This document shows, piece after piece, positions 1 to 10,670 of a stretch of 64,000 nt of DNA (the stretch's first letter is position 1; the number at the start of each line of letters is the position of its first letter). The notes below the pieces were generated by a model. The model had not been told where the DNA came from, did no database searches, and saw nothing but the letters and a program-made list of their open reading frames with translations. Position numbers and translations under genes: made by a program. The DNA is from Yamagishiella unicocca (Eukaryota > Chlorophyta > Chlorophyceae > Chlamydomonadales > Volvocaceae). The DNA lies in assembly GCA_003116995.1 (NCBI GenBank), contig BDSL01000074.1:62001-126000 (forward strand), written 5' to 3'.

Positions 1-709
1 AGACGGGCAAAACGTGCGCCTTTTCGGCACGTCTAAATGGTCGTGCTGCGAAAAGCCCTCCTGTGCCCATCAGCACCTTGGATAGCGCCTGGCCATCCCT
101 GTATCTCGGCTGTTTACCTGCGTTTTCGAGGCCTTCACGCCCTTTTATCGTTTCAAACGTACGTGTGCAACAATAAGTTGGGCCCCACCTCCGCACCCAG
201 CGCAGCTCGGTGGGCTTGCAATGATCGGCTGAGAGGTTCTGAGCTTCTGACGGAATGGGGCCGGTTTCCTCTTCGACAGCGCCCGTCCAGTGGTCACGGT
301 TTCCGGTTCGTAAATCTAGTTAGGTGACCTTAAACCTTGTCAGCTGTTCCGGGTACGGTATAGCACCAAAAATCGGCTAGCACATGGGACTGATGCCCAC
401 ATATGTGCTTTCGTATGTTCCCTGCATCTCTGCACTACTCCCGGCTGTACCCTTGTTCCTTTGAGTTCTTGCCTGTAGGAAAGACAGCCAGGTCGCTTGC
501 GACTGAATTTGGGCGAAGGCGGCTCATATTTGAAGCTCATCTGCTGGTCGGAGCCAAGGGGTGACAGAGTGTAGCCTGGGGGTCGAGTGGAGACGAGCGG
601 AGGACGGGCGAAAGGGATGAGCTGGGACTGACGCAATGCGATGACGCACGGCGATTGGCTGTCGCCGAAGGGCTCAGCCAGCTAGCAAGTTCCAGGTATG
701 AACATATAC

Positions 710-968
710 CTGAAGCCGTGCTTGACACTTCTGCCAGGAAGCCCTCGCACATGATGGTCGGCCTGAAGCCGGACCTTGCTTTACTGAGTTCCTTTACTAG
801 AAATACTTGTCGCCGAGCGCCCAACAAAGCTTTGCTTGCCAGACTAGGCACCTCGAAGCCATCCTCGTCGGAGTCATCGGGGTCTGTATAAATGTCAATA
901 GCTCCTTCAACGTCTTCGCTGTCCAGGTCCAGAAGACCGGCGGTCAAATCGTCTGAATCACAGGACAT
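710..968 (-). CDS. Acidic unknown protein, copy 1 (first exon)
   Basis: An ATG at 968 opens an 86-codon stretch. It begins with an Asp/Ser-rich acidic region (DLDSEDVEGAIDIYTD, then DDSDEDGFE), followed by a more ordinary segment containing QVFLVKELSKARSGFRP and CEGFLAEVSSTAS. The frame runs to a good donor (TTCAG/GTATAT) at 710/709. A paralogue with the same order of motifs and a donor at the same codon and phase lies at 10893-10671 on the same strand, which argues that both are or were real exons. A matching downstream block near 480-553 is conserved at DNA level but would be out of frame or give only a few codons before a stop. No family is recognised. Low-complexity acidic starts of this kind occur in nuclear proteins, but that is only inference. 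Confidence 0.45.
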
Positions 969-2436
969 ACATTAAGGTGATGTTTTAGTTCTCAATGGAT
1001 GTTACCGGCACAGAACTTGGAGGCAGACTTTGGGGGAAAGGTAGGGTGGGCAGTCTGCTGCGGCCTGGCTACCCTGGTTTCTCACGTCGTATGGCTTTTA
1101 CAACATTATATAATCCAACGCTTACCTGATGTTCCGGAGCGATCCTTGTCGCCAGCGTCCTCGCTTCGCCGCATGAGCTTCACGGGGCGGACCCGAGCTG
1201 CGCGAACGACTGTCCGCCCCTTTGGGCTCGGGTTCCTGGAATTACTGTCTTGATCAGACTCGCCTGTCCTTCTATCTGTGTGCCATGTATCCACCAAAGC
1301 TGACACTCGCGCTCATTAAAAGTCCTAAAGTGTGAGAGCGCAAGAATATGGGCAAATAGTATTCTAACACCACACTGACGGCTGAGTGAATACCTATCTT
1401 GTCACTGTGCAATAGCAAACGGCTGCCAGCAGGATCCGTCCATACTGTACGGCAGTGTATTGCCGGCAGCCCGGCATGAATCATGAAGGCTGCAACGTTA
1501 GAATGCCATTACGTGCCTCGGAAATTTGCGACATCAGCAATGCCATCACATTTCATCACAGCGTCGCCCGCCACCGTTACGGCCTACACAGTGTCGCCGG
1601 GGCACTCACGGCAACACTCAGCAAGCTCAAGCGTTATTCGATTATAACATGTTGGTTATCCACATATCACTTGACGGCCAGGGCGTGCGGATAGTCACAG
1701 TGCGCGAGGGCGCTATAAGGGCACTGTGCGCGAGGCAAAACTCGGGTATAACGAGAGGAACGATTTCATCATGCAATCCTACAACCACCAGCTTGCTTAT
1801 ACCTTGGTGCAAGCAGTTGCGACTGCGGCAACTGATAAATAAATCGCTAAACAGTTCACATTTTGCCATCGCGAGTTCAAGAAGTACAGTAGATTGAGAA
1901 AATAAAGCGCATGAGGACTGCGGGTTTAAGCAGATGTGACTTGCGGATGTGTCATTGTCGCCGTCAACGTTTTCGTCGTTTCCTGATCGAAACTATCCAG
2001 CTTCAGGCCGAAACCCTCTGTCGCCGCGCAACATCGTTCGCGATTAAAGATCCACGTGTTTAGCACAACATGTGTTTGTACTTGCTCCACAAGTCATGAC
2101 ATACATTTCTCCAGGTTTCTTCGTCGTCGTTGCTTCGCGTCGCCGAAAGGAAGGACGGCGGAAGGACTCTCAGTGTCGCAACCTGTACCATCCTGTACTT
2201 GCTTCCTCCTACTTCATTCGCTGATGGGCACTCGGCATCCGCAAATCCACGGCCCAGAGCTGCGTGGCCCTCACGCTAGGGTTAATCCAGTAGCCGCCAA
2301 ACAAATGGGGCGGCGAAATCCTGCGAAACGGGGTTCCGTGCAGCAATAATGTCCCAGGTGTAAAAGCATTCTTCTTGCTTTCATCCCAAAATTGTCGTTG
2401 CCAAGGCGAGCACCCAGCGCGAAGCGTTCGTTAGGT
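969..2436. other. Gene-poor stretch, less GC-rich
   Basis: I see no exon with convincing codon use or family match. Base composition is noticeably less GC-rich than in the genes further right. Short open frames occur on both strands without recognisable motifs. Confidence 0.4.
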
Positions 2437-2546
2437 GACAAAGCATCATTGCCCATATCGCTGACAAGGCATTATTGCCCATACCGGCATCGCTGACAAA
2501 GCATTATCGCCCATATCGCCGACAAAGCATTATTGCCCATATCGCT
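2437..2546. repeat. 26-bp minisatellite, four copies
   Basis: Four direct copies of a unit close to GACAAAGCATTATTGCCCAT plus ATCGCT. The second copy carries a 6-base insertion (CGGCAT) and all copies differ by a few bases. Confidence 0.85.
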
Positions 2547-3173
2547 GGTGTACCAGAGTCAAACAGCCAGACTTGTCCCTCTTCAATTTTGTTAGCCTAC
2601 AAGATGCAGAGGCCGGTGAATGCCATGCCGGGCTGGGCTGGGCTCAAACAATGGCCAACGCCACCCCCTTGGCTATGTGCGAGGAGGGGTGTCCTGGACC
2701 GACTCGGGTCCTTCAAGGCCACGGTGTGCACATACAGTTTGCACACGTCGCGATAGTGGTTGCACACGGAGCTGCAAAGAAAGTAAGCGTGTAGTTGTTG
2801 TGCGATGCTGTTTGTGCTCTGGGAAACGCAGCAGTAAGTGGTAGAGTGGGCCCAAGACCGTGCGTAAGGTTGTAGTACTACCAGTAAGTCACATGACACA
2901 ACCGCCTCGGCCGGAGCAACCGGCAGCACCCCGCAACAAGCCGAGCAGAATCCTCCCACCTGAGACCCAAGATAGGAGACCTACCAAGAACGGGTCATCA
3001 TTCAGCCCGAAAGAAGAAGGAGACAGAAAGGGAGCTCCCCCAGGAGCAACGGCCAGCCGGGACCTATTCCAAGTTTCCAACCCGTCGCGACTGGGCGCCG
3101 GGCCGACACATACTAGGGGCCCTGAACAACCCTCAGCAAAGGGTTTTACGGAGCAGCCCTCCCCAAACCTTGT

Positions 3174-3356
3174 TCAGGACCTCTTGGGCCGTGAAACGCC
3201 GCAGACGGTACCAAATGTCCACCCCTCGCCGAATCGCACGACCTCGGGGCAGGTACCCTCCGACGCCTTTAGGACAGCCGCCGCATGCCGCCGCCGCCCA
3301 GCCTCCATCGCGCTGGCGGCCGCTAGCACCACGACGTCCCAGACACATTGCTGCAC
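3174..3356 (-). pseudogene. Element-derived fragment, VWDVVV family, copy 1
   Basis: The minus strand encodes MQQCVWDVVVLAAASAMEAG followed by an Arg/Ala-rich tail. A near-identical peptide (VQQCVWDVVVMAAISAMEAG) occurs at 48168-48284 on the plus strand, behind a longer decayed gene. Two copies 45 kb apart in opposite orientations fit a dispersed element. No start or domain is present here, so I treat it as a fragment. The parent family is not identified with certainty. Confidence 0.45.
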
Positions 3357-3952
3357 CTACCCCGGAGGGCTGGTAGTAGTATTCGTTACAATGGTGGTGT
3401 CTTGTACGTCGCAGGGCAAGTGCCGTGTCCGTGACATGAAGCCATGGTGTGGCACAACTTGCGTTTTACAGATCTGACCGAATTCCAGAAAGTGGATATT
3501 TTTATTAAACATACCTTGAAGCTCGGGGCCACGTCGTCGCTTCTGCAGGGCAGCCATCGGCACAACAGGACACACCTTCCCCTTAAGCGGTGCTTGCCAC
3601 TGCTGTTTCCCCTGGGCTTCGGATTATCAGTCGTCTGGGCGGTTTTCCTTTACGGAACCCTAGGGTTTCCTGGCACTTCCTGGCTGCCTTAGTCTCCTTC
3701 ACTTCCAGGCGATTTGCGCAATGGCTATACATTAGGTCTAGAACCCGACGTAATGAATACCTTACTACAAAGGGTACTGCGATCAGGGCCTGGACGAGCC
3801 CCATCAGTGCCCCACACAGCAGCAGCAGCACACCAGCGACACAAGCTCGCCTTCGGGACGCAACGCAGAGGCCAGGCGTGGCCTCGGCCTCGGCCTCGAC
3901 CCCGAAGACGATGTGCACTTGCGTACGACACTTGAAGGTCGGTTTGCCTTGC

Positions 3953-4030
3953 TCTCCTTGTCTCTTTCAGTGTCAGGCGATGCGCCCGATGGCTCTCTCT
4001 TTTAAGGTCTGGAGCCCACTGTACGGATTA
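3953..4030 (-). repeat. Short dispersed repeat A (SINE-like), copy
   Basis: Reverse complement of a core running from CAGTGGGCTCCAGACC through GAGCCATCGGGCGCATCGCC to TGACACTGAAAGAGAC. Further copies lie at 6111-6198, 31201-31290, 41805-41892, 47452-47505 and 56704-56775. This copy forms the end of the decayed frame that runs in from 4386. Confidence 0.75.
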
Positions 4031-4750
4031 CTACTAACTACATGAAGGCCAACCTGCCCCCCATCACGTTCGGCGCGCCACTGCTTCTTGGTCTTTCTGG
4101 GCGCTTCGGTCTTGCGCACCTCAGCACGTGCCTTCTCAATATCGTCCTTGGCTTTGCGCCAGGCCTCTCTCTTCTCCTTCCACGCGGCGTTGCTCATGTC
4201 CTGGGGACACTGCCCGAGAGCTTTGGGCATGGGTAGCTGTTTGTTGAGGGCCCGGACGGGATCCTTGGGGGCGCCCTTGGTCATCAGGGTTGTGTAACCC
4301 AGGGTTTTCCTGCTGGAAGGTCTTGAGCCGAGCCCGGTACTCGTCCCACCCCGCCTTCTCCTCCCTGTACCGCTCCTGCGCCGCATTCATCTGTGTTTTG
4401 CTGCTGTACTGCGCCCTGGATGGCTTAGTGGGAGGTTGGTACGGCTCCTGCAGGCACCACCTGGCCACTTTGTACAACGTTGTGGGGTCCAGCACCACGT
4501 GTGCCCGGGCAACACTCCACACGGGCGTCATCATCAGCAGCCGAGCGTTGAGCGCAGCGAAGCGTTGCTGAAGCCACCACTGGAAGCGCATCCGGTTGGA
4601 GTAGCTAATTTTCGTGTACGAGGTGAGGACCTCGTCAGCGGCGAGCCCCAGCTCGGAGCGAACCTCAACGACGAACGCCTTGAGTGCGTTGGGCCGGCTG
4701 TCAGGGACCTCATTTTCCTGAAGTGCATCGAGTAGCTCCCAGTCCTTCAC
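3973..4750 (-). pseudogene. Element-type gene, frameshifted
   Basis: From about 4750 downward, after a good acceptor (CAGCAGCAG/GTGAAGGAC), one frame encodes a helical protein starting VKDWELLDALQENEVPDS and including MRFQWWLQQRFAALNARLL and ARWCLQEPYQPP. Around 4300 the coding potential passes to another frame, where a Lys/Arg/Glu-rich helix (KEKREAWRKAKDDIEKARAE) continues until it runs into the SINE-like repeat at 3953-4030. No GT-AG pair explains the change of frame, so a frameshift is likely. It lies in the same orientation as the coiled-coil frame at 5547-5101 and may be a later exon of the same element gene. The family is not recognised. Confidence 0.4.
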
Positions 4751-5100
4751 CTGCTGCTGTTTTGTGTGAAATATCGAGGTAAGAACCCGTGAAAAGGGGG
4801 CAGTTAATGTGTTGAGAGTGTCGGCCGGTTATACTTTGCGCAGGCTCGGGGTGAAATACTTGTAGTCAACAACCTGGTTTCCGAATCGATCATGCTTTGT
4901 GTGTCACCAGAAAAAATGTTTTAATACTTGACCTAGCAGTGTCCCACAATTTTTGGCTCGGACTGTATGTTAGCTGGTTTAATTGCTCATTTGCCTGGCT
5001 AAAGGGTCTGGCTGTCAGCGAACAACGCAATTGCAGCAGTCCGGGCAGGGTGGTGTTGAAAAACACCGGTTTAATTGCTCCAGCGAGGCGATGCAGGCGC

Positions 5101-5547
5101 CTACAGCGTCATCTGCGCGAAGTTGAGCTGGGTATTGGTGATGCCCAGGAGTCGGGCGAGCTTGAGCCTCCGCGTCCGCGACTTTGACGAGTACTCGTTG
5201 TCGTCGGTCTCGCTCTCGCTATCGCTTGCACCCTCATACTGCCGCAGCAGCGCCTTGGACTTGCTCCTGTTCCAGGTGTTCCGCTGACCGTCGGGCAGAG
5301 ATTCGTTGCCCGCAACCAGGAGCTGCTGGATCGATTCCGGAAAGTCCACCCTTGGCATGGAACCGTCCGGTCGAGGTACCACCTGCAGACGGTCGCTCCG
5401 CGTTGCTGCCGCGTTCTGCTGCTTCGCGACAAGGATGTCGACCTTGACCATCGTCTTGTTCACCTTCGTGGAGAGGTCATCCACCTTCGTGGAGAGGTCA
5501 TCCACCTTCGTGGAGAGGTCATCCACCTTCGTGGAGAGGTCATCCAC
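5101..5547 (-). CDS. Coiled-coil element-type protein, 5' end lost
   Basis: Open frame with four exact heptad-like repeats DDLSTKV encoded by a 21-bp tandem repeat (about 5460-5547). It continues into NKTMVKVDILVAKQQNAAAT, a region with RVDFPESIQQLLVAGNESLP, and a Ser/Asp/Glu-rich segment before a basic tail ending FAQMTL. The repeats predict a coiled coil, which suggests oligomerisation. There is no ATG: the frame enters directly from the palindrome at 5544-5940, whose arms encode MSQNISIEQIKQLLEDALKP and then GLAGLSTRVDG, clearly the same repeat series. I infer that the original N-terminus was broken and duplicated in inverted orientation. Confidence 0.45.
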   Translation of the reverse strand: MDDLSTKVDDLSTKVDDLSTKVDDLSTKVNKTMVKVDILVAKQQNAAATRSDRLQVVPRPDGSMPRVDFPESIQQLLVAGNESLPDGQRNTWNRSKSKALLRQYEGASDSESETDDNEYSSKSRTRRLKLARLLGITNTQLNFAQMTL

Positions 5548-5940
5548 CTGAGCTACTATTCTTGCCTTTATCGCGTTCCTCGTGCTGCATTTCTCGCCTA
5601 TATCTTACAAGACCTGCATTAGTCCTTTCCCAACATGTCTCAGTACATTTCTATTGAGCAAATCAAGCAGCTTTTGGAGGACGCCCTCAAGCCCATCAAA
5701 GACGGGTTGGCGGGCCTCTCCACGAGGGTGGATGGCGTCATGGAGAGGCCATCCACCCTCGTGGAGAGGCCCGCCAACCCGTCTTTGATGGGCTTGAGGG
5801 CGTCCTCCAAAAGCTGCTTGATTTGCTCAATAGAAATGTTCTGAGACATGTTGGGAAAGGACTAATGCAGGTCTTGTAAGATATAGGCGAGAAATGTAGC
5901 ACGAGGAACGCGATAAAGGCAAGAATAGTAGGTCAGGTGG
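5544..5940. repeat. 397-bp near-perfect palindrome
   Basis: The arms 5544-5742 and 5743-5940 are reverse complements with few mismatches. The outer ends read CCACCTGAGCTACTATTCTT and AAGAATAGTAGGTCAGGTGG, and ATGTCTCAG at 5635 mirrors the same start on the minus strand at 5849 (the coordinates sum to 11484 in both cases). Both arms encode MSQ(Y/N)ISIEQIKQLLEDA in divergent orientation. There is essentially no spacer at the centre. Confidence 0.9.
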
Positions 5941-6110
5941 TTGGAAGAAAGAGGCCCAGAGGAATCGCTTGGGTAGCAGGCACCGTAATTATTTCGAGCT
6001 TCCGCCGTAATTTACAGTCAAAATCTTTACGCCAGGCGTATAGGCGTAATTGTGTCGTACATCGCGACCCCTCGGCGTAATGCGTTATCTTTGGCAGATA
6101 GTTGTTGTTG

Positions 6111-6198
6111 TAACGGTTACAGTGGGTTCCAGACCAAGAGGTAGAACCATCGGGCACATCGTCTGACACTGAACAAGACGGAGGAGACAAAGACCGAG
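6111..6198 (+). repeat. Short dispersed repeat A (SINE-like), copy
   Basis: Core GTTACAGTGGGTTCCAGACC, then AGAACCATCGGGCACATCGT, then CTGACACTGAACAAGACGG. This is the best plus-strand copy on the left side. Further partial copies of the edge motif AGCCCACTGTAA occur at 6721-6736 and 6786-6800. Confidence 0.75.
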
Positions 6199-7965
6199 TG
6201 GTGCCGTGGCCGCCCCCCGGATATGCGCTGGGCGCACCATCGGGCCCTCCACCACATGACGCCATGCGAGGTGACGCCTCTCGCTCAGACCCCCAGCGCC
6301 TTGCAACACTGCTCGCATCGCAGTCCGCTGAGGCACCGAAGCGGGCGCGCGTCCGTGGAAGCGTGCTCGCTCACCTGCGCCCCCGGACACCCGCCCATCC
6401 GGCACGTCATATCAGCACCATGTTGTAGCGAGTGTTACATCATGTGCTTCGGAAAGCAGCGGGGCCCGCACATCATCACCATCATATGCGCAATTGCCGC
6501 CTTGCCCCTCGCGTCCTGTACATCCCCCAAAACGAAGCAATATGGAGGCTCCATGGGTTACAGTGATCCCAACACCGGTAAAGTTACAACAACTACCGGC
6601 ACGGTAACGTTCCTGCCGGGAAGGCAAAGCCCTAGGTTGCGTCTTCGCTTGCTTGGGCCCGGCGCACGAAAGCAAGCGCAAGATGCATCATCTTCGGAGC
6701 AGGTACACTCCAGGTACACAGGAGCCCACTGTAACAAGTACAACAACAACTCGACGGCGACCCACACGGGCGTCCAAAGGCTCTGGAGCCCACTGTAAGC
6801 AACTCCTATGGGTTTCGTCACCAGTCCCGACCCCTCCTGGAAGGAGTAGGCGGTACCTCCAATGTCCCATCCCATCCCATCCCATTCCATCCGACTCGGG
6901 AGTCCGCAAGCCAGCCGTGTGCCGGACTGCACGCCGCCAGCACCCAACCCGCAACCCATACTCACGGCGCGCCTCCCCCGCACACCAAAAACCGGGAGCC
7001 CATGGGTGAGTCACGCAACGACAGGAAGGGCATGGCATACCGGGGCCATGGAAAACGGCTGACACTTGAAATTTCGACGTGAGAATAAAGTGCTGGTTTT
7101 ATGGTTCAACCGGCGCGTTTCCGATTGGTTGCGCGCAGCTGCAGTGCTCTACGTGGCCTTCAATCCACGACTAAACGCGAGCGGACGCGAAAAGAATATC
7201 CCGAGATGTAACGGGGTCGATCATGTGACCTTCCCGAGGCGGGTACGCCGGCACGCACTCCCAACGGTTCGGTTTCCCATTCCTCACGGTCTGATATAAG
7301 GAAGGACGCCTGGAAGGTTCGTCACAACGTACGTCACTCGAGGCACTCGTCACACACTGGTCGAGGCACTCGTCAAAAAGCTATTGCGTCCATGAAGTCG
7401 ATTGAATCGTTGTCGCTCCCGACGTGTCGCAACCCCCCAACGACCGCCATTCCAACCACTCATGCCCCCGCCGGCGTATAGGGTGGATCTCCTAGCTGGT
7501 GGTGTGTATCGATGGCGCTGTTAAGTGGCGAATCATAGCAACGCAGGACTCCTAGGAGCAGTGGAGGCTGCTATTGCTGCTGCCATGGCCGCGCTCCGCC
7601 CCTCAGCACAGTCCTGGATCCAGCACAGCGCAATCCTGGAACCAGCATAGCGCTTTCCATGACCGCCTGCCTGACCCGCCATTTTGCATGTGTAAGAACT
7701 ACTAAAGTTGTTACCCTCCTCCTCCGAGACCAGCCGCTGCTCCACCACTCGGCCACGGCCGCCTTCACCTCCCCTGCTTCATCCACCCAGCGACCAACGA
7801 CCAGCGGTTGGTGCGGCGCCCCGGCCCCCCACGTCTTTCCATACCGCCCTGAACAATGCTGCCGGTCGAGTCATAATCAAGAGGAATGACGTCATCATAC
7901 TTGGTAACCTCAGCGCGACTGCAAAGACGTCCCACTTCCCACCGCCCCCTCGCTCCAGCCGGACT
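6199..7965. other. No supported gene
   Basis: Several short open frames occur but none has family motifs or paired splice sites I can defend. A small CCCAT repeat lies near 6863-6890. The stretch ends at the stop codon of the minus-strand gene at 7966. Confidence 0.35.
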
Positions 7966-9469
7966 TCAAGCGCTGCTCTCTCGCCGCGACCCCCCTCCGC
8001 GTTTGCTCATCAGGTAAGCCGCCACCGCTGCCAGCACCGCCGCCCCGGCGGTTGCTGCGAGCAACGAAGTGCCGTACGACTGGCAATGCGGCCAAGAGTG
8101 AAGGGGCTCGCCGCGACCGTCACCCTGCGCCTCCGACGAGACACCTGATGCGCCTGGGCCGGAGGGCGGGGGGCAACAGGCCAGTGAGGCGAGGCGAGGA
8201 CGGGTCCATGTAAGAACACAATGACCCACATGGCCCACACAAAAACATATGGCCCACATGTACGAACACAATAACCCCACGACCGCAGGTGGCCATACGT
8301 CACGGCCGAAACCACCGTGGCAACCCCTTTCGGGGCACTGCGAAGCCAGAAGCGAGTGACCACCTATAACGTACCCCCCGCCGCCTCAAAACCCTAAACT
8401 CCTATCGTACCCTACCGGACAAACCGTCACCGTGATGCCCCCTCTGATCCTCACCCGCCCACCTACCTACTTACCTAGCCACCCACCTACCTACCTAGCC
8501 TACCGCCCGGGCCCACACACTCCTGCCGCACACACCTTCAACAGCCGGCTAGTCGTCTGCCGTCCGCTTCCTATGTCGTGTAACCGGGTCTCCTCGCCTC
8601 GCCCCAACCCCCCGAAGCGTAGTTCTTCGGCATGCACACTCAAACGCGTGTTCGACAACTTTTCACCTCCGACTCGTTCCTGCACTCCGTTTCCTATGTC
8701 GTGGAACTGGGGTCTTCTCGCCGCCCCCGGGTCTTTTGCGCCCTTTGACCCCCCGCCCTTTGACCCCCCGCCCTTTGACCCCCCGCCCTTTGTTTTCACC
8801 TTCCCTCTTATGTTCATTCCACAGTTGTTTCCGCCGCCCCGCCTACCCGCAGCGCCGCCCTCGCTGCCGTCCGCCAGCAGCCGCGCCGCCGCATCCGCCC
8901 ACCGCATGCCCGAATCGCTGCTCCAGTCGTTGCTCCAATCCAGCTGCCGCGGTGGCGCCACCGCCCCCAGCTCCTCGCCCCCCGGGCCCATCTCCTCCAC
9001 CTCCACGTACTTGAGGGTGGCCAGGAAGGTCTCCAAGTCCGCAACGGCAGCAAACACCTGAGCACGGAGGAGTGGTGGGAGGAAACCCGTGGGCGCGGAG
9101 GGGGCGGGTATGTGTGCGGAAGAGAGCCACACGTTGGTAACAATAGCGCTGAAACTACGAACGCACATGGGAAACTAGGATTATTCCGAGACCGGCCCAC
9201 TTTGTTTGCACCCATTGCGCTGTATCTTTGGCTACGCAACATCTCGCCGTTCGCTGAAGACTGAAGGCCAAGATTCCCTCCCGCCACCTCGCGTCACCTC
9301 CCTCCTCCCTGAAGCCCCCCCCCCCAAATTTCTGGAGCCCCTCCTCCCGTCGCGCCGTACCACGTGCACTGGCCCCCACTCCAGTGCGTGGGCAGCTCGC
9401 TGGCAGCGCAGCACCTTCGGCAGGCCGCGCAGCGAGCAGAGGAACTGGGAGCCGTGCAGCAGCTGCAGC
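7966..9469 (-). CDS. Unknown protein with C-terminal membrane anchor
   Basis: Three phase-consistent exons on the minus strand: 9469-9361, 9057-8847 and 8144-7966. They encode LQLLHGSQFLCSLRGLPKVL and more; then VFAAVADLETFLATLKYVEV, EEMGPGGEELGAVAPPRQLD and WSNDWSSDSGMRWADAAARL; then a hydrophobic segment SLLAATAGAAVLAAVAAYLM followed by the basic tail SKRGGGSRRESSA and a stop. Junction phases are 0 and 1 and both fit. The single transmembrane segment about 15 residues from the C-terminus with basic residues after it is the layout of tail-anchored proteins of peroxisome, ER or outer organelle membranes; which one is not decided by sequence. The first listed exon begins with one base completing a codon, so at least one 5' exon is missing; a coding-looking piece near 10330-10250 (YLHAEASRADEQTAEGKRAR) is a candidate but its phase does not fit. 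The family is not recognised. Confidence 0.55.
8563..8722 (+). repeat. Short dispersed repeat C, two adjacent copies
   Basis: CTTCCTATGTCGTGTAACCG followed by GGTCTCCTCGCC (8567-8593), and TTTCCTATGTCGTGGAACTG followed by GGGTCTTCTCGCC (about 8690-8722). The motif recurs near 15030, 19710, 36101-36129 (reverse) and 37470. This pair lies in an intron of the gene at 7966-9469. Confidence 0.55.
8738..8792. repeat. 15-bp tandem repeat in an intron
   Basis: About four copies of CCCTTTGACCCCCCG inside the last intron of the minus-strand gene at 7966-9469. Confidence 0.85.
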
Positions 9470-9515
9470 CTGGTCGGTGCGAGGAGTGCCAGGAGCGAGG
9501 AGGAGGAAGATCGGG

Positions 9516-9662
9516 GAGGTGATCAAAGGGAGGGAAGCGGTTGGGGAGGTGATCAAAGGGATGGAAGCGGTTGGGGAGGTGATCAAAGGGAGAGAAGCGG
9601 TTGGGGAGATGAGCAAAGGGAGGGAAGCGGTTGGGGAGGTGAGCAAAGGGAGGGAAGCGCCT
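9516..9662. repeat. 30-bp minisatellite, about five copies
   Basis: Direct repeats of a unit beginning GGGGAGGTGATCAAAGGGAG and ending GGAAGCGGTT, with single-base variants (GATGGAAG, GAGAGAAG, GATGAGCA). It lies just upstream of the first placed exon of the minus-strand gene at 7966-9469, probably in an intron. Confidence 0.85.
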
Positions 9663-10670
9663 CCGGCGCCAGAGGCTCATGAAGGATGCCGCGCTCGACT
9701 CGTGTGTGGGTCGACATCGGCGTCGCCTCCAGAACCCTAAACCCCTAAAGATCACTACCGGCATGCTAAACAGGCCGCTATACCCGGCCCGTTAGGAAGC
9801 CGGGATGACGTACGCGTGCTGCGCCTGCCTTGCCACGTTCGGCGCACACCAGGCTGGGCGGCAAGTGCAAGCGGACACCGCCTGACCGGCACAGCCACCA
9901 GCCATGCGTCGATGGTGGGTCCAGGGAGCGGTGGAAGCGGCTGCTGGTGGCTGCTGGCAGCCGGACAGGGCTGCGAGATCGAGTCCCCCAGCCCGCGACG
10001 AAATGGTGCGAGTGGGGGGTGGTCTTGGACGGCGGCGCACCAGGCTGGGCCTGCGCTGAGGGAAGCCCCCTCTCCCACGAAACGACGTTTTGTCATTGGC
10101 CGTTTCAAAGGGGGGTTGCAGAAAATAACCGGTAGCTCGACCCATGCCCCCCCGCGTTTCAAAAGGGAGCACGTTTCACGGGGGCAGTGGGAGGGGTTCC
10201 GCAGAGCGGGCGGGGGGCAAGCTGCGGCGCCCATGTGCCTCCCCTCAGCTCTTTACAAACCCTCGCGCGTTTTCCCTCCGCGGTCTGCTCGTCCGCGCGG
10301 CTGGCTTCCGCGTGCAGATACACTGCGGTTACTTCGTGGTTTTGCAACACCCCCCCCCCAATGCTTACGCGGCACCGCCCGCCTAGCTGTTCTCAAACGG
10401 CGCGTCCTATTCCCTGCGGATTACTCAGAACCCCGGCCCCGAGCCAAAGCCTCCGTTCTCCGCCGCTCGCCTGTATGAAATGCAGCTGGGCCGCTTGCGG
10501 CTAAACTTGGGCGAGGGCGGCTCGTATTTAAAGCTGAGCTGCTGGTCACGGCCGAGGGGTGACATGTTGTATCCTAGGGGAAGCAGAGGACGGGAAAAAA
10601 GGGGGAATGCCATTGAAACGCCGTTCGTGACAGATAAGCTGTCGGCAGAAGGGCAAGATTGCTCTCGCAC
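9663..10670. other. No supported gene; possible upstream exon
   Basis: Open frames exist on both strands. The only one with an appealing composition is minus-strand 10330-10250 after an acceptor-like CCGCAG. A block near 10470-10540 matches DNA at 480-553 (downstream of the two acidic paralogues). Confidence 0.3.

Noticed and set aside
2860..3477. 205-codon plus-strand frame, Pro/Arg-rich
   Set aside because: Its second half is the antisense of the VWDVVV element fragment and the first half has no family feature, so a real protein is not supported.
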